A stretch of DNA of 64,000 bases from a virus: positions 1-64,000 of the IMG/VR virus record IMGVR_UViG_3300033147_000418; one strand, written 5' to 3'. Shown here one piece after another: positions 7,266-16,257 of this stretch. The notes under the pieces were generated by a model. It saw only the letters and a list, made by a program, of their open reading frames with translations. It was not told the origin of the DNA and ran no database searches. The translations under genes and the position numbers were made by a program. Each line of letters opens with the position of its first letter. Positions within the stretch are counted from its first letter, which is position 1.

Positions 7266-8042
7266 CTACTGGTTGGCGAACAGCGGAACTCCGGCGCCGG
7301 AGAGCATCATGCGGATGGGGCGAACCCTATCGAACTGGAGGCTGACGCCCTCCATGAGAAGGACCGACCCGGAGCTGATCGACAGCTGGTGCCCCTGAAC
7401 GTAGCACTCCTCGAGGTAGACGGCGCCGAGCGTCATGTCGAGCTGGTTGCGGAAGTAGATCGCGAGTCCGGTGGGCTGGTTGAAGATGTCCGAGGCCAGG
7501 TTCAGCCACAGGTTGTCGAAGCCTGGGCTGTACTTGACCCGGTGGAGCTCCTGCTGGAGCGCGGGCAGCTCGAGCATGGTGGCGTTGGGGTGCGGGATGT
7601 CGATGCCGCCGATCGGAAGAGTGGCGTCTTTGCCCTCGGAGTTGATCTGGATGGCGCCCGACGCGGTCTGCTTGTAGTGAGCGTACAGCACCTTGAGCAG
7701 GGACGGTCCGTGGTAGAGGACCCTGCCTAGGGTCACCGACCCAATGGTGCGCCCGGGGATGAAGTAGCTGCGGCTCGAGCCGATCTCGAAGATGCGCTGC
7801 AGCTGCTTGGACTGGCTCAGCCCCACGTTCTCGAGCACCCCGATGGGGAAGACCTGGTCGGCTTCGGGGTCGTCGATGGTCGAGTCACCGTTGCCGATGT
7901 CGGACAGCCTCGGCGGGCCGGCGGCGATCAGCGTTGTTTCAGCGCTGACGAACTCGCCACCAAAGAGCTCGCTCTGGACGTGGTGGTTGTGGAAGTCCCA
8001 GTTATTGAAGGCAGTTGTGGCTGCTGGACGAATACGAGACAT
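7266..8042 (-). CDS. Putative tail tube protein, 258 aa
   Basis: Encoded directly downstream of the sheath gene, the usual sheath-tube order. The central segment (FEIGSSRSYFIPGRT, then TLGRVLYHGPSLLKVLYAHY) resembles the tube beta-barrel region of T4 gp19-like proteins, where a strand pair is followed by a helix with GPSLL. Strands dominate the rest. ATG with AAGGAGAA upstream. Tube subunits stack as hexameric rings inside the sheath and carry DNA during ejection. The call rests on gene order and a partial motif. A neck or tail-completion protein is the alternative. Confidence 0.65.
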   Translation of the reverse strand: MSRIRPAATTAFNNWDFHNHHVQSELFGGEFVSAETTLIAAGPPRLSDIGNGDSTIDDPEADQVFPIGVLENVGLSQSKQLQRIFEIGSSRSYFIPGRTIGSVTLGRVLYHGPSLLKVLYAHYKQTASGAIQINSEGKDATLPIGGIDIPHPNATMLELPALQQELHRVKYSPGFDNLWLNLASDIFNQPTGLAIYFRNQLDMTLGAVYLEECYVQGHQLSISSGSVLLMEGVSLQFDRVRPIRMMLSGAGVPLFANQ

Positions 8043-8068
8043 GCGCGGTTCTCCTTCTCAGGGCTCCC

Positions 8069-10906
8069 CTACACCAGGAGGGTCAGCTTGATGTTGTTGA
8101 GCGGCAGCGGCACATCGATGTCGATGTCGATCTCCACGGTGTCGGCGTTAGTCGAAGACTCTTCGATGCGAACGAGTGAGCCGTTGCGGATGGGTGCGCC
8201 CACGCGCGCGGCGCGCTGCTCGAGCAGGAACTGGATCCCAGCTTCGCCGCGGGTCTTGAGCAGGTCCAGCAGCGTGTCCGTGATGTTGTAGACCCCGATG
8301 AACGGGCGATACACGGTGCGGAAGAACCGGGCGATGAGGTCCACGTTCTTGGTGACCGACAACTCCTGGAACAGGATCGCCGACAGGTCGGTGGTGAGCT
8401 GGTGGCGGATGCTGAGAGCTGCGTCGGCAACGGGCTGCGTGAAGATGAAGTTGCCGCCGCCGGCGATCGTGTCGAGCTGGGTGTCGCTGAACCTGTCGTC
8501 CGAGTTCTCTCGGCCGACGAACCCGGCAACGCTCAGGTTGGTGAACCCGGCCTGGCTCGGCAGGCCAGCGCACATCCCGGCAAGGACGGCGCCGGCGAAG
8601 TAGCCGGGGACCTTCGTCGCGACCGAATTGACAGAGACCGCCAAGATGTCGGGCCACGTGTGGATGACGCGCCTGGAGGCGAACGACGTCGCGTAGCCTG
8701 CCAGGAAGGTCGCCTGCTCAGCCAGGGTGAGGTCCTTGACGATGGTGTAGACCACGTCTTCGATGGTGCCGCCGAATCCAGCGGTCGGGTCGGACACGAG
8801 GGCCAGCTGGCTCTCCGAGGTGATCGACTCGACCGCGTGCCGCGTCCCCGTGATGAACGCGTCCTCGGCCGTGCTCGGAGTGATCGAGAGGAGGTCCAGC
8901 GTGGTGAGTCCGGTCTGCGGCAGGAGGCCGGAGAACACCTCGGTGACCGGGGTGGTCAGATTGCTGGTGCGGACTTTGGTCGTGGACAGGACGGCCTCGA
9001 TGACGTGGTCGGCGTTGTTGCCGGCCTCCTGGGCCCCAGCAACGCTGAGCTTGCGGCCGACATCCTCGGACGTGAAGATCGCCCCCAGGATCGTCCATTC
9101 GCGGCTGGTGCCGTTGACTTCGTCGGATGCGATGTCGCGGGCCGGATCTCGATTGATGATGTAGATGTCGGCGGTGACGTCGCCCGCCGTGAAAGTCTCG
9201 GTGGCAGCGGGAACCTCGACGGTCGTGATGGTCGTAGCGTTGACGAACCCGCCGATGAGGAAGACCCCGTTGTTGCCGGCGGTGGGGGCGTTCGTGACGA
9301 ACATGAGCCGCCCGACATCGGCCTCGGTGAATGCCCCGCCCGCGAAGACCCACGTCTTCGTGGCCGCGTTGACGTTGTCGGCGACGTTGACGCCGGAGCT
9401 GCGCGACAGATCGGCAATCCACGCGCGTGTGGTGCTCACCATGAGCTCGGCCGCCGCCGGCGCCGGCGAGACCGTGACGTTGACGGGGCTGTTGATGGTG
9501 CCGATGTCGTAGACCTGGTCGTTGCCAGGCGTGGTGGCGTCTCGGACCAGGATGAAGCGGACGAGGTCGCCGGAGACGAATGCCGCGTTGGTCATCTGGA
9601 TGGCGAGCGCGGTGTCCTCGAACCAGTCACTCTCGTCCGGGGTGACCGAACGATGGATCCCCTGGACCGCCGTGTAGGCGCTGATCTCGATGAAATGGCC
9701 TACGTTGACGCCGTCGGTGATGTAGCCACCGTTCGTGGGGTCCTTGAAGATCTTGTTCGTTGCCCCGCTGGTGCCGTTGCCAGCTCCGGCCGAGGTCACC
9801 GACCCAATGCCGCTCGAGGGGACCACGGTCTCTTCCTCGACCAGGGTCCGGTTGATGAACGCGATGCGCTCCCGGCCGATGGTGGACAAGGACATGCCTT
9901 CGACGTGAGTCTTGGCGGTCTGGTGGACGGCGGTGTTGTGGGTCAGGACAGAGATGGCGTAGACGTCCTTGGACTCCAGGTACTCGAACGCCGTCTGCCA
10001 CGAGGCCTCCTCCGCAGAGAAGAAATCGCTCCCGAGCCCGGTGAAGGACACCTCGGTGGTGGTGTTCTGCAGGGCGAGGTTGACCGCGTAGGCGCCGGCG
10101 TTGGCCGGAACGACGGCACCGACACCGAAGATCGCTTCGAGCGAGTCCAGGTCGGTGAAGACGTTGAGGGCGCTGGCCAGGTCCGGGCGCAGCGCGCGCC
10201 ACGACAGAAGGATCGTGGCTTCGACGACGGGGAGCGCAACGGTGTCGAGGGACGCGAGTCCGGGTAGAACGTCGACCGAGTCTGCGTCGGCGCTGATTCC
10301 GTTGTCGGAGAAGTCCGCGTTCGTGTATTCCTCTTCCTCGCGGAACTCGAGCACGCGATATTCGACGTTGGTCAGCGGCAGGGTGCTCTGCCACTCGGCC
10401 GCGACGACGAGGTTGTTGTCGTCGGTCTTGCTGATGACCAGCTTGCGGCCGACATCTGCGGCGTCGATGCCCGCGGCCGCGATCACGTCGATGTAGAACG
10501 TGGGAGCTCCGCTGGCGTCCGGATCGAACGCCGAGAATGCACCGGTGGAATTGTCCGTGAACACGTTCGGCGTTGCCAGCTGGCCCGTGATCAGGCTTGT
10601 CGACGGAAGCGTGGGCTCCTTGACGAGGTACGCGTTCGAGAGCTTCAAGCTCACTGGCTTGTGGGCGTTGGCCTCAGCCTCGCTCGTCGGCGCGGCGTCC
10701 AGGTCGACGACGGCGCCGGCCGTCAGGCCGCTGTACGAGTAGGACGTGATACCGAGATCATCCTCGGAGTACGCCCCGACGCTCACGTCTTCGGCGATTT
10801 GAAAGCCAGGGCCGGCCACGACGGCGGGCAAGGACGGCAGCGCGAGAGCGGCCGCGGCGTTCTGAAACTCTTGAATGACTTCGATTGCAGGTCGGCGGTA
10901 TGCCAT
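8069..10906 (-). CDS. Contractile tail sheath protein with inserted repeat domains, 945 aa
   Basis: The N terminus (residues 5-40, PAIEVIQEFQ ... LPSLPAVVAGPGFQI) and the C-terminal ~220 residues (TWPDILAVSVNSVATKVPGYF, then FTNLSVAGFVGREN, RHQLTTDLSAILFQELSVTK) match myovirus sheath proteins. The protein polymerises around the tube and contracts at infection. At 945 residues it is much longer than common sheaths (roughly 350-700). The extra length is central and holds three copies of a DVGR unit, at residues 151, 530 and 615 (DVGRKLVI, DVGRLMFV, DVGRKLSV), each followed by a NN turn and a strand. These inserts probably project from the tail surface. Strong ribosome site AGGAGGAG. It heads the sheath-tube unit. 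Confidence 0.88.
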   Translation of the reverse strand: MAYRRPAIEVIQEFQNAAAALALPSLPAVVAGPGFQIAEDVSVGAYSEDDLGITSYSYSGLTAGAVVDLDAAPTSEAEANAHKPVSLKLSNAYLVKEPTLPSTSLITGQLATPNVFTDNSTGAFSAFDPDASGAPTFYIDVIAAAGIDAADVGRKLVISKTDDNNLVVAAEWQSTLPLTNVEYRVLEFREEEEYTNADFSDNGISADADSVDVLPGLASLDTVALPVVEATILLSWRALRPDLASALNVFTDLDSLEAIFGVGAVVPANAGAYAVNLALQNTTTEVSFTGLGSDFFSAEEASWQTAFEYLESKDVYAISVLTHNTAVHQTAKTHVEGMSLSTIGRERIAFINRTLVEEETVVPSSGIGSVTSAGAGNGTSGATNKIFKDPTNGGYITDGVNVGHFIEISAYTAVQGIHRSVTPDESDWFEDTALAIQMTNAAFVSGDLVRFILVRDATTPGNDQVYDIGTINSPVNVTVSPAPAAAELMVSTTRAWIADLSRSSGVNVADNVNAATKTWVFAGGAFTEADVGRLMFVTNAPTAGNNGVFLIGGFVNATTITTVEVPAATETFTAGDVTADIYIINRDPARDIASDEVNGTSREWTILGAIFTSEDVGRKLSVAGAQEAGNNADHVIEAVLSTTKVRTSNLTTPVTEVFSGLLPQTGLTTLDLLSITPSTAEDAFITGTRHAVESITSESQLALVSDPTAGFGGTIEDVVYTIVKDLTLAEQATFLAGYATSFASRRVIHTWPDILAVSVNSVATKVPGYFAGAVLAGMCAGLPSQAGFTNLSVAGFVGRENSDDRFSDTQLDTIAGGGNFIFTQPVADAALSIRHQLTTDLSAILFQELSVTKNVDLIARFFRTVYRPFIGVYNITDTLLDLLKTRGEAGIQFLLEQRAARVGAPIRNGSLVRIEESSTNADTVEIDIDIDVPLPLNNIKLTLLV

Positions 10907-10929
10907 CTAACGCTCCTCCTGATTGCTCG

Positions 10930-11595
10930 CTAGGGTGTGCCACTCCTGCTTGTCCGCACAACGATGTCTCGCAGTTTCCTGGATTTCGGGGTGACACTCC
11001 AGCGTCGCTGCACCATCGCCTGGATAGCAACAGGCACTACTGAAATCTCAGGTCTCGAATCCGTTTTTACCAGGGCTTCTTCGCCCATGCTCGTGGCCTC
11101 AATTTTGAAAAAGCCCAGGTGATTCGGGACCATGATACCTTGTCTTGCGATTTTCCGCAGGACGTCCCGGAATACCTGAAACGACTCGTGGAGGTAGCCG
11201 GCGATATCCTCGGCCTCCATGCCTTGCCTTGAGAAGCAAGAGAGCGTTGCGCTGCCCTGGATGAGGTCCGTGTGGGTCCTCTTGTCTGTCCGCAAGTCGA
11301 TGGATTGAAGCTGGCGAAAGCCGCTGGTCTTCATCCACCGAAGAGGGCCACGGTTTGCCACAACCGCCGGGGTGCTACCGACCTGGTCGAGGTCGAACGA
11401 GTACTTGTCGACGACCATGATCTGGGTCTTTGATTGCTCGGCGTCCCAACAAAAGCCCAGAGGATTGCCCTCGTAGAAGAGTAGCTGCGCGACCTCGAGG
11501 GCGAACCCCTTGATGACGTTGTGCGCCCGGACGTAGCGCTTCTCCGGGTTGTGAAGACTCCGCGCGTTGTCCTGGTGTGTGACCGGCTCGCTCAT
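10930..11595 (-). CDS. Structural protein upstream of the sheath (possible tail terminator or neck), 221 aa
   Basis: No family recognised. Mixed alpha/beta. A strand-rich middle (SKTQIMVVDKYSFDLDQVG) and PSI-like repeats (QGSATLSCFSRQGMEAEDIAGYL) would fit a ring-forming neck or tail-terminator protein, which lies just before sheath genes in many myoviruses. ATG overlaps the preceding TAA by one base. The end is basic and Ser/Arg-rich. The assignment comes mostly from position. Confidence 0.5.
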   Translation of the reverse strand: MSEPVTHQDNARSLHNPEKRYVRAHNVIKGFALEVAQLLFYEGNPLGFCWDAEQSKTQIMVVDKYSFDLDQVGSTPAVVANRGPLRWMKTSGFRQLQSIDLRTDKRTHTDLIQGSATLSCFSRQGMEAEDIAGYLHESFQVFRDVLRKIARQGIMVPNHLGFFKIEATSMGEEALVKTDSRPEISVVPVAIQAMVQRRWSVTPKSRKLRDIVVRTSRSGTP

Positions 11596-12116
11596 TACTG
11601 CTCAGGATGCTGACGGGCAACTGTCTTGAACGCGCCTTCGTAAGCATCCACGATACCTGTACGCACCGTGTCTGTCACCGTCTGTTCCACGGTTGAGTCG
11701 GCTTGCTCCTGCTTCTGCTGAGCAAAAACCTCCTTGGCGCTGATGGTGCGAAAAACCAGACGCTCTTTCCCCGTAGCGTCCCTCTGCATCTTGGGCACCC
11801 CGGAGCTGGGCTCGAACAGTTCGTCCACGCTGCTGGCCATGGTCTGGTCGGTCTCTTCGACCTGGTCGCCGGCGGCGCCGAGGACTGCGCCCTGGTCGGC
11901 CCTGTCGATGACGAGCCGATTACCCTCCGCTGTCACTCGAACGGCCTGAGCTCGATGAGCAGATCTAACGTCGAGGCCGTGGTCGACTCGTCCGCGGAGT
12001 CTCAGCTGAACGTCTTCGGCTAGTCGTTCGCGGGCGAGTTCGTTGACCTCGTCTCGGCGAGTGATCCTGGCGTCCTCGGACGGAACGATCTGGATCATGT
12101 CGCCGAAGCCGATCAC
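11595..12116 (-). CDS. Hypothetical structural-region protein, 173 aa
   Basis: GTG start at 12116, overlapping the upstream stop (GTGA). The N-terminal third is charged and strand-forming (DMIQIVPSEDARI, LRLRGRVDHG). The C-terminal half is a long polar helix rich in Q, E and T (EVFAQQKQEQADSTVEQTV) that may be a coiled coil. It sits in a tightly overlapped set of head-tail completion genes. No family is recognised. Confidence 0.55.
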   Translation of the reverse strand: MIGFGDMIQIVPSEDARITRRDEVNELARERLAEDVQLRLRGRVDHGLDVRSAHRAQAVRVTAEGNRLVIDRADQGAVLGAAGDQVEETDQTMASSVDELFEPSSGVPKMQRDATGKERLVFRTISAKEVFAQQKQEQADSTVEQTVTDTVRTGIVDAYEGAFKTVARQHPEQ

Positions 12117-12352
12117 TGCTGTCCCGCTGAGTATCCAACCATTTGGTTTGGGGTAGTGAGAGGGGTCGGCGCGCGCTTCGTCGGCGCCGGCGGGGTGAGC
12201 GTGGTGCGCCCCCCTTTTAGGCCCGACCCGGAGACCTGCTTCATGACAGCTGCCACCGAGCTTCCTGAGTCGTAGGAGGAGGCAACTTCGTGCTGGGGGA
12301 AAGCCCCAATCTTCATGAGTTCGTTGCCGAATCCGCGCAAGAAATGGTTCAT
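12113..12352 (-). CDS. Small FLxGFxxELxK-tagged protein, 79 aa
   Basis: Starts MNHFLRGFGNELMKIGAF, a close match to the FLxGFxDELxKxA tag. The rest is Ser/Gly/Pro/Thr-rich and probably disordered (TLTPPAPTKRAPTPLTTP). The ATG at 12352 overlaps the upstream TGA (ATGA). The frame is open further upstream, but only as a shadow of the next gene. A tag plus a disordered tail fits a capsid-targeted internal peptide. Confidence 0.65.
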   Translation of the reverse strand: MNHFLRGFGNELMKIGAFPQHEVASSYDSGSSVAAVMKQVSGSGLKGGRTTLTPPAPTKRAPTPLTTPNQMVGYSAGQQ

Positions 12353-13233
12353 CAGAACATCCGCTCCTCTTTGACCCTCTCCCATTCTTGCACGATCTCG
12401 CGGAGCTCCGCGTCTGGAATCCTTTGCACCAGCCGGGAGTACTCGACTTCGTCTCGCTTGAGGGCGTTGAGCCGGCACAGATGCTGGATCGTCGTCCCCA
12501 TGGGCTGGATGGTCTTGACGCTCTCGATGCGCCACAGAGCCGCGGGCATGACCTCGTAGATCAGGTCGCCTGGCTTGACCTGCGGGTACGCCGAGAACCA
12601 GCAGTCCTTTTGCTTGGGCTGCAGCTCTCCGAACTGGGAGAGCTGAACGAGCTTTTCGTCCGGGTTGTAGTCGACGAAGACGGGGATGGGTTCGAAGTAC
12701 GGCCTCTGGCGCCCCGTCCCTAGACAGAGGGTGCACCTCGAGCTGGTCGGCCGTCCTGCCGTTGCGTCATAGCAGGGGCAGTGGGCTGCAGCGGTGGTGC
12801 GTTCCACGAACACGAACGAGGGGGTCCCCTGCAGGTACTGGAGGACGAAGTTGTGGCGCTCGATGATGGCGAGCTCGTGGGGACGCGGGCTCGTTTCCCA
12901 TGTCCGGACTTCGGAGAGAGCGTCGGGGAACAGTAGGTTCGGCGAGCTGGCGCGGACTCGGTAGTAGTACTTCCTCCACCAGCTGATCAGGTTCGGCGTG
13001 ATGTCGTCGTACTCGTACGCGAGTTGCCCGTCCGCGCCGGGGATCCCCTCGGACACAACCTCGAACTCGTCGGCCGAGAACTGCGGCGACAGCGAACGCT
13101 CGATCGAGAACGAGGTCTCGTCGAGTCCACTGTGCTGCGTGACGAGCTCCCAGCAGACCAGCACGCGCGCGTTCCCGCTCGGCGGCGCGCCGGGCTGGGC
13201 GATGATGACGTCGAGCCTGCGGAATGCGAGCAT
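12352..13233 (-). CDS. Neck/tail structural protein with FN3-like N terminus and zinc knuckle, 293 aa
   Basis: Residues 20-105 look like a fibronectin-III-type beta domain (RVLVCWELVTQHSG ... YYYRVRASSPN). A cysteine motif follows at about residues 150-175 (HCPCYDATAG ... RCTLCLGTGRQ), the C-P-x-C ... C-x2-C-x-G-T-G knuckle seen in structural proteins of many large phages. The C terminus is helical and charged. The placement between head and sheath genes agrees with a connector or baseplate-wedge role, which I cannot settle. Confidence 0.6.
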   Translation of the reverse strand: MLAFRRLDVIIAQPGAPPSGNARVLVCWELVTQHSGLDETSFSIERSLSPQFSADEFEVVSEGIPGADGQLAYEYDDITPNLISWWRKYYYRVRASSPNLLFPDALSEVRTWETSPRPHELAIIERHNFVLQYLQGTPSFVFVERTTAAAHCPCYDATAGRPTSSRCTLCLGTGRQRPYFEPIPVFVDYNPDEKLVQLSQFGELQPKQKDCWFSAYPQVKPGDLIYEVMPAALWRIESVKTIQPMGTTIQHLCRLNALKRDEVEYSRLVQRIPDAELREIVQEWERVKEERMF

Positions 13234-13236
13234 CGC

Positions 13237-13716
13237 CTACCAGAAGTAGTTCAGGATCGAGTACTCGGACGCGACTCCTGCACCGGACAGGGCGCTGTTG
13301 ATGTTGGTGGCGATCTTGAAATTCGTCTTCGTTCGCTCGTACTCAGCCACGAATTGCGCGATCCAGCTCTGATAGAGCTGCGTCTTGTCGAAGATGCGGA
13401 CGCTCACTCCGCCGGAGCTGTAGGCGAGTTCGTTGCGAGACTGCAGAAGGCCAGCGCTGCGGAGCACATGGATCGAGGCGCCGTAGATGAGCAGGTACAA
13501 CGAGGGGAAATTCGAAACCGTGTGCGATTGAAGCAACGGCGCCGTCACGTTGTAGTTGTCGATGGCCAAGTCGATCGCAAGATCGAGCTTGGTGTCGTTC
13601 GACTCCTCCCGACGGATCAGGCGGTTGAGCTCGGGAGTGTCGTTGAGGAACAGGCGCAGGAGCTTGCGTACGCGCTCCTTTTGGTCCTGCTCTGCAGTGC
13701 CGGTTGTCGTCGCCAA
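13237..13716 (-). CDS. Putative head-tail connector protein, 159 aa
   Basis: A mainly helical protein between the capsid gene and the neck genes. It has a charged N-terminal helix (QDQKERVRKLLRLFLND), then LDLAIDLAIDNYNVTAPLL and an amphipathic helix with aromatic residues (YQSWIAQFVAEYERTKTNF). Helical proteins of 120-170 residues at this place are often head-completion adaptors that bind the portal. No sequence signature proves it. ATG with AGGAGG some bases upstream. Confidence 0.5.
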   Translation of the reverse strand: MATTTGTAEQDQKERVRKLLRLFLNDTPELNRLIRREESNDTKLDLAIDLAIDNYNVTAPLLQSHTVSNFPSLYLLIYGASIHVLRSAGLLQSRNELAYSSGGVSVRIFDKTQLYQSWIAQFVAEYERTKTNFKIATNINSALSGAGVASEYSILNYFW

Positions 13717-13749
13717 TGGCTAGCCTCCTTCGGCGGGGTGCCGATGGGG

Positions 13750-14277
<528 letters not shown>

Positions 14278-14283
14278 GCCTAT

Positions 14284-14313
14284 ACGGTACGCCCCGCTTT
14301 ACGCTCGGGTCAA
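14284..14313 (-). promoter_or_regulatory. Sigma70-like leaderless promoter for the gene at 14277
   Basis: On the minus strand TTGACC (14313-14308) and TACCGT (14289-14284) are 18 bases apart, and the ATG at 14277 lies six bases after the -10. The same box pair occurs at 59073-59101. This would start a transcript into the neck-sheath genes. Confidence 0.55.
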
Positions 14314-14321
14314 GACGACGT

Positions 14322-15215
14322 CTAGGTGAGCGTCATCTTGGCCGCGGCGCGCAGGTTGCCGTAGCCGAGTCCGATGTACTCCCAGGTCTGCCACGAGACC
14401 ATGTCGGCCCGCTTCTCGATGTAGAACTTCGTGTCGTTGAGGATGTAGAAGTTCCCGAGGTACTTCGGGTCGGTGAAGATGTACAGGTCACCGGGGGGCA
14501 CGATCGACGACTTGATCGTCACGACCAGCTTGTGGCCGAGGATGGTGTTGTACTTGTACCCGTTGACGAGAACCTCGGACGCCAGCGGCGAGCCGATGAT
14601 CGCGGACTCCTGGGTCATGAAGTCGTCCCAGTCGGCCTTGTGCATCAGGATGCAACCGACGGCGAGTTCGTCCGTGTCCAGGGCCTTGAACAGCTTCACC
14701 AGGTTCTCGGACGTCGCGGGGCCGGCGGCCGCCGGGACGATCGTCTTGCCGTTCGCGACGATGACCGCGTCGGTGAACTCGATGAACTTGCCATCCTCGA
14801 TCTTCTGGATGTCCTTGACCGAGTTCTCCTCGATGACCTTGGTCACCGGGTAGTCGAAGGCCAGGAGCTCCGCTTCGTTCTTGCGAAACTTCTCGCTCTC
14901 GATCTTGAAGAACGGGATCTCGTAGCGGTCGCCCTCGATGTAGCGCTCGAAGGCCTTGCCGCGGAAGTTGACCGCGGCGGCGTTCGACTGCGGCTCGATG
15001 TCGACGATCTTGACGAGCGTGTCGTGGTTGACGGAGCGCTGGCAGTCCGCTTTGGTGACGTACTCGGGCGGCAGGATGCTGCGCGTGAACGATACCTCGC
15101 GCAGGCGCTCGCGCACGAATGCGCCACCGGCCTGTGCAGCCTTCTCGAGCCCGTCGTGGGTGTCGAGGCGTGAGATGAAGAGGTTGTTGAAAGTGGCGGC
15201 GTCGATCTGGTCCAT
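14322..15215 (-). CDS. Major capsid protein candidate (HK97-fold type), 297 aa
   Basis: 297 residues with an N-terminal helical arm (FNNLFISRLDTHDGLEKAAQ), an extended E-loop-like acidic region, and a C-terminal half typical of phage capsid proteins: VGCILMHKADWDDFMTQ, then a P-domain-like ending (PPGDLYIFTDPKYLGNFYIL, EKRADMVSWQTWEYIGLGYG). It follows scaffold-like and decoration-like genes and precedes neck genes, the classical order. ATG with AAGGAGAAGG upstream. It would build the icosahedral shell. N-terminal cleavage by the protease-like protein at 18499 is possible but not shown. Confidence 0.75.
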   Translation of the reverse strand: MDQIDAATFNNLFISRLDTHDGLEKAAQAGGAFVRERLREVSFTRSILPPEYVTKADCQRSVNHDTLVKIVDIEPQSNAAAVNFRGKAFERYIEGDRYEIPFFKIESEKFRKNEAELLAFDYPVTKVIEENSVKDIQKIEDGKFIEFTDAVIVANGKTIVPAAAGPATSENLVKLFKALDTDELAVGCILMHKADWDDFMTQESAIIGSPLASEVLVNGYKYNTILGHKLVVTIKSSIVPPGDLYIFTDPKYLGNFYILNDTKFYIEKRADMVSWQTWEYIGLGYGNLRAAAKMTLT

Positions 15216-15261
15216 GGTCCTTCTCCTTGTAGTCTCTGCTGGGGGTTAGCTCAGCCGAGGC

Positions 15262-15780
15262 CTACAGGCCTGGCGCCTCGTAGTGAAGAACGCCACCGGC
15301 GACTTCGAGAATGCGACCAACGGCCGCCTGCAGCTGGCGAATCGTAGCCGAGGATGGATCGACGGCATCGAGGATGCCGCCGGCCTGCGTTGCGTCGAAG
15401 ATGGCAACCAGGAGGTTGCCGGGCGCCAACACGCCGCTGCCGGTGTTGTACAGCTTGGTCTTGGCCTGGTAGTTGCCGCTCAGGATGTCGACCGTCTTGG
15501 TCGCGAGCGCATCGCTCTGGCCGAAGTTGCTGTCGTTCTGGCGGTACTTGGTCCAGGAGACCTTCGCGCCGAGCGCGGGTGCCGCGAGCGTGTCGACGCC
15601 GGTGGCGAGCTTGCCAGCCTTGGTGACGCCACCGCTGGTGACGGGCTTGATCCACTCGCCTACATCGATGGGCGAGGCTTCGACCGCGATCGCCATCGAC
15701 TGGCGCAGCATCTCGTCCTGGCCGAGGACCAGTTCGAAGTCTCGCGTATCGCGAACGTCTGGGGGAACGGGAAATGCCAT
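15262..15780 (-). CDS. Head decoration-like protein, 172 aa
   Basis: Immediately upstream of the capsid gene in transcription order. Residues 40-110 are rich in G, A, T and V in a strand-turn pattern (GEWIKPVTSGGVTKAGKLAT, GNYQAKTKLYNTGSGVLAP), as in head decoration or stabilisation proteins such as lambda gpD-type proteins. The ending is also strand-rich (VGRILEVAGGVLHYEAP). ATG with AGGAGG upstream. The assignment combines composition and gene order. Confidence 0.5.
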   Translation of the reverse strand: MAFPVPPDVRDTRDFELVLGQDEMLRQSMAIAVEASPIDVGEWIKPVTSGGVTKAGKLATGVDTLAAPALGAKVSWTKYRQNDSNFGQSDALATKTVDILSGNYQAKTKLYNTGSGVLAPGNLLVAIFDATQAGGILDAVDPSSATIRQLQAAVGRILEVAGGVLHYEAPGL

Positions 15781-15803
15781 CTGAATCCTCCTTCAGGAAT
15801 CGG

Positions 15804-16124
15804 TTAGTCTTCCGCCAGTCTATGGAAGAAGGCGGCGTGAGCATCTGCTGGGACGTCGCTCTCTGATGCGATCTTGCCGAATTCCGGCAGCGTAACATCG
15901 AGCTCGAGAGCCTCTGCCACGACGCGCAGGTCCTTCTGCATCAGGCCAGCGACCTTCTCCTCGAACTCGACGAACGACTCGAACGGCGGCACCTTGCCGC
16001 GCTCGACCATCGAGAACGCAAGCTTCTCGGCATCGGTGCGAAGTTTGGCCAGCTCGAGCGCGTCGGCGGCCTCCTTGAGCAACGAGTCCTTGTTCTCGAT
16101 CGGGGTGTCTTTGCTGGTTGACAT
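15804..16124 (-). CDS. Small acidic helical protein, scaffold-like, 106 aa
   Basis: Almost entirely helical and charged (LLKEAADALELAKLRTDAE, EEKVAGLMQKDLRVVAEALE). It sits between the protease-like and acidic proteins on one side and the decoration and capsid genes on the other, where scaffold or core proteins are usual. A TTGACG/TACCAT promoter candidate lies in the 133-base gap upstream. Confidence 0.55.
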   Translation of the reverse strand: MSTSKDTPIENKDSLLKEAADALELAKLRTDAEKLAFSMVERGKVPPFESFVEFEEKVAGLMQKDLRVVAEALELDVTLPEFGKIASESDVPADAHAAFFHRLAED

Positions 16125-16159
16125 CGGGTCTCCGCCTGCGCTTTGTGGCGACCTTTTTC

Positions 16160-16187
16160 ATGGTACGCCGGGTGGGCTTTACGTCAA
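16160..16187 (-). promoter_or_regulatory. Sigma70-like promoter before the capsid group
   Basis: Minus-strand TTGACG (16187-16182) and TACCAT (16165-16160) are 16 bases apart, inside one of the larger gaps (16125-16257). They would drive the small helical protein, decoration and capsid genes. The -35 box lies in a short inverted repeat (CGTCAACTTGACG) that may also be an operator. Confidence 0.5.
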
Positions 16188-16257
16188 CTTGACGCGAAAT
16201 TTTCTCGGCCCCAACCGCCGCGCAACGGGGATCTGCAACAGCAAGCAGGCCAGAGAA

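Noticed and set aside
8402-10267. 621-codon open frame on the + strand
   Set aside because: It is antisense to the sheath gene and has shadow composition (R, D, V, G-rich) with no domain. High GC produces such frames.
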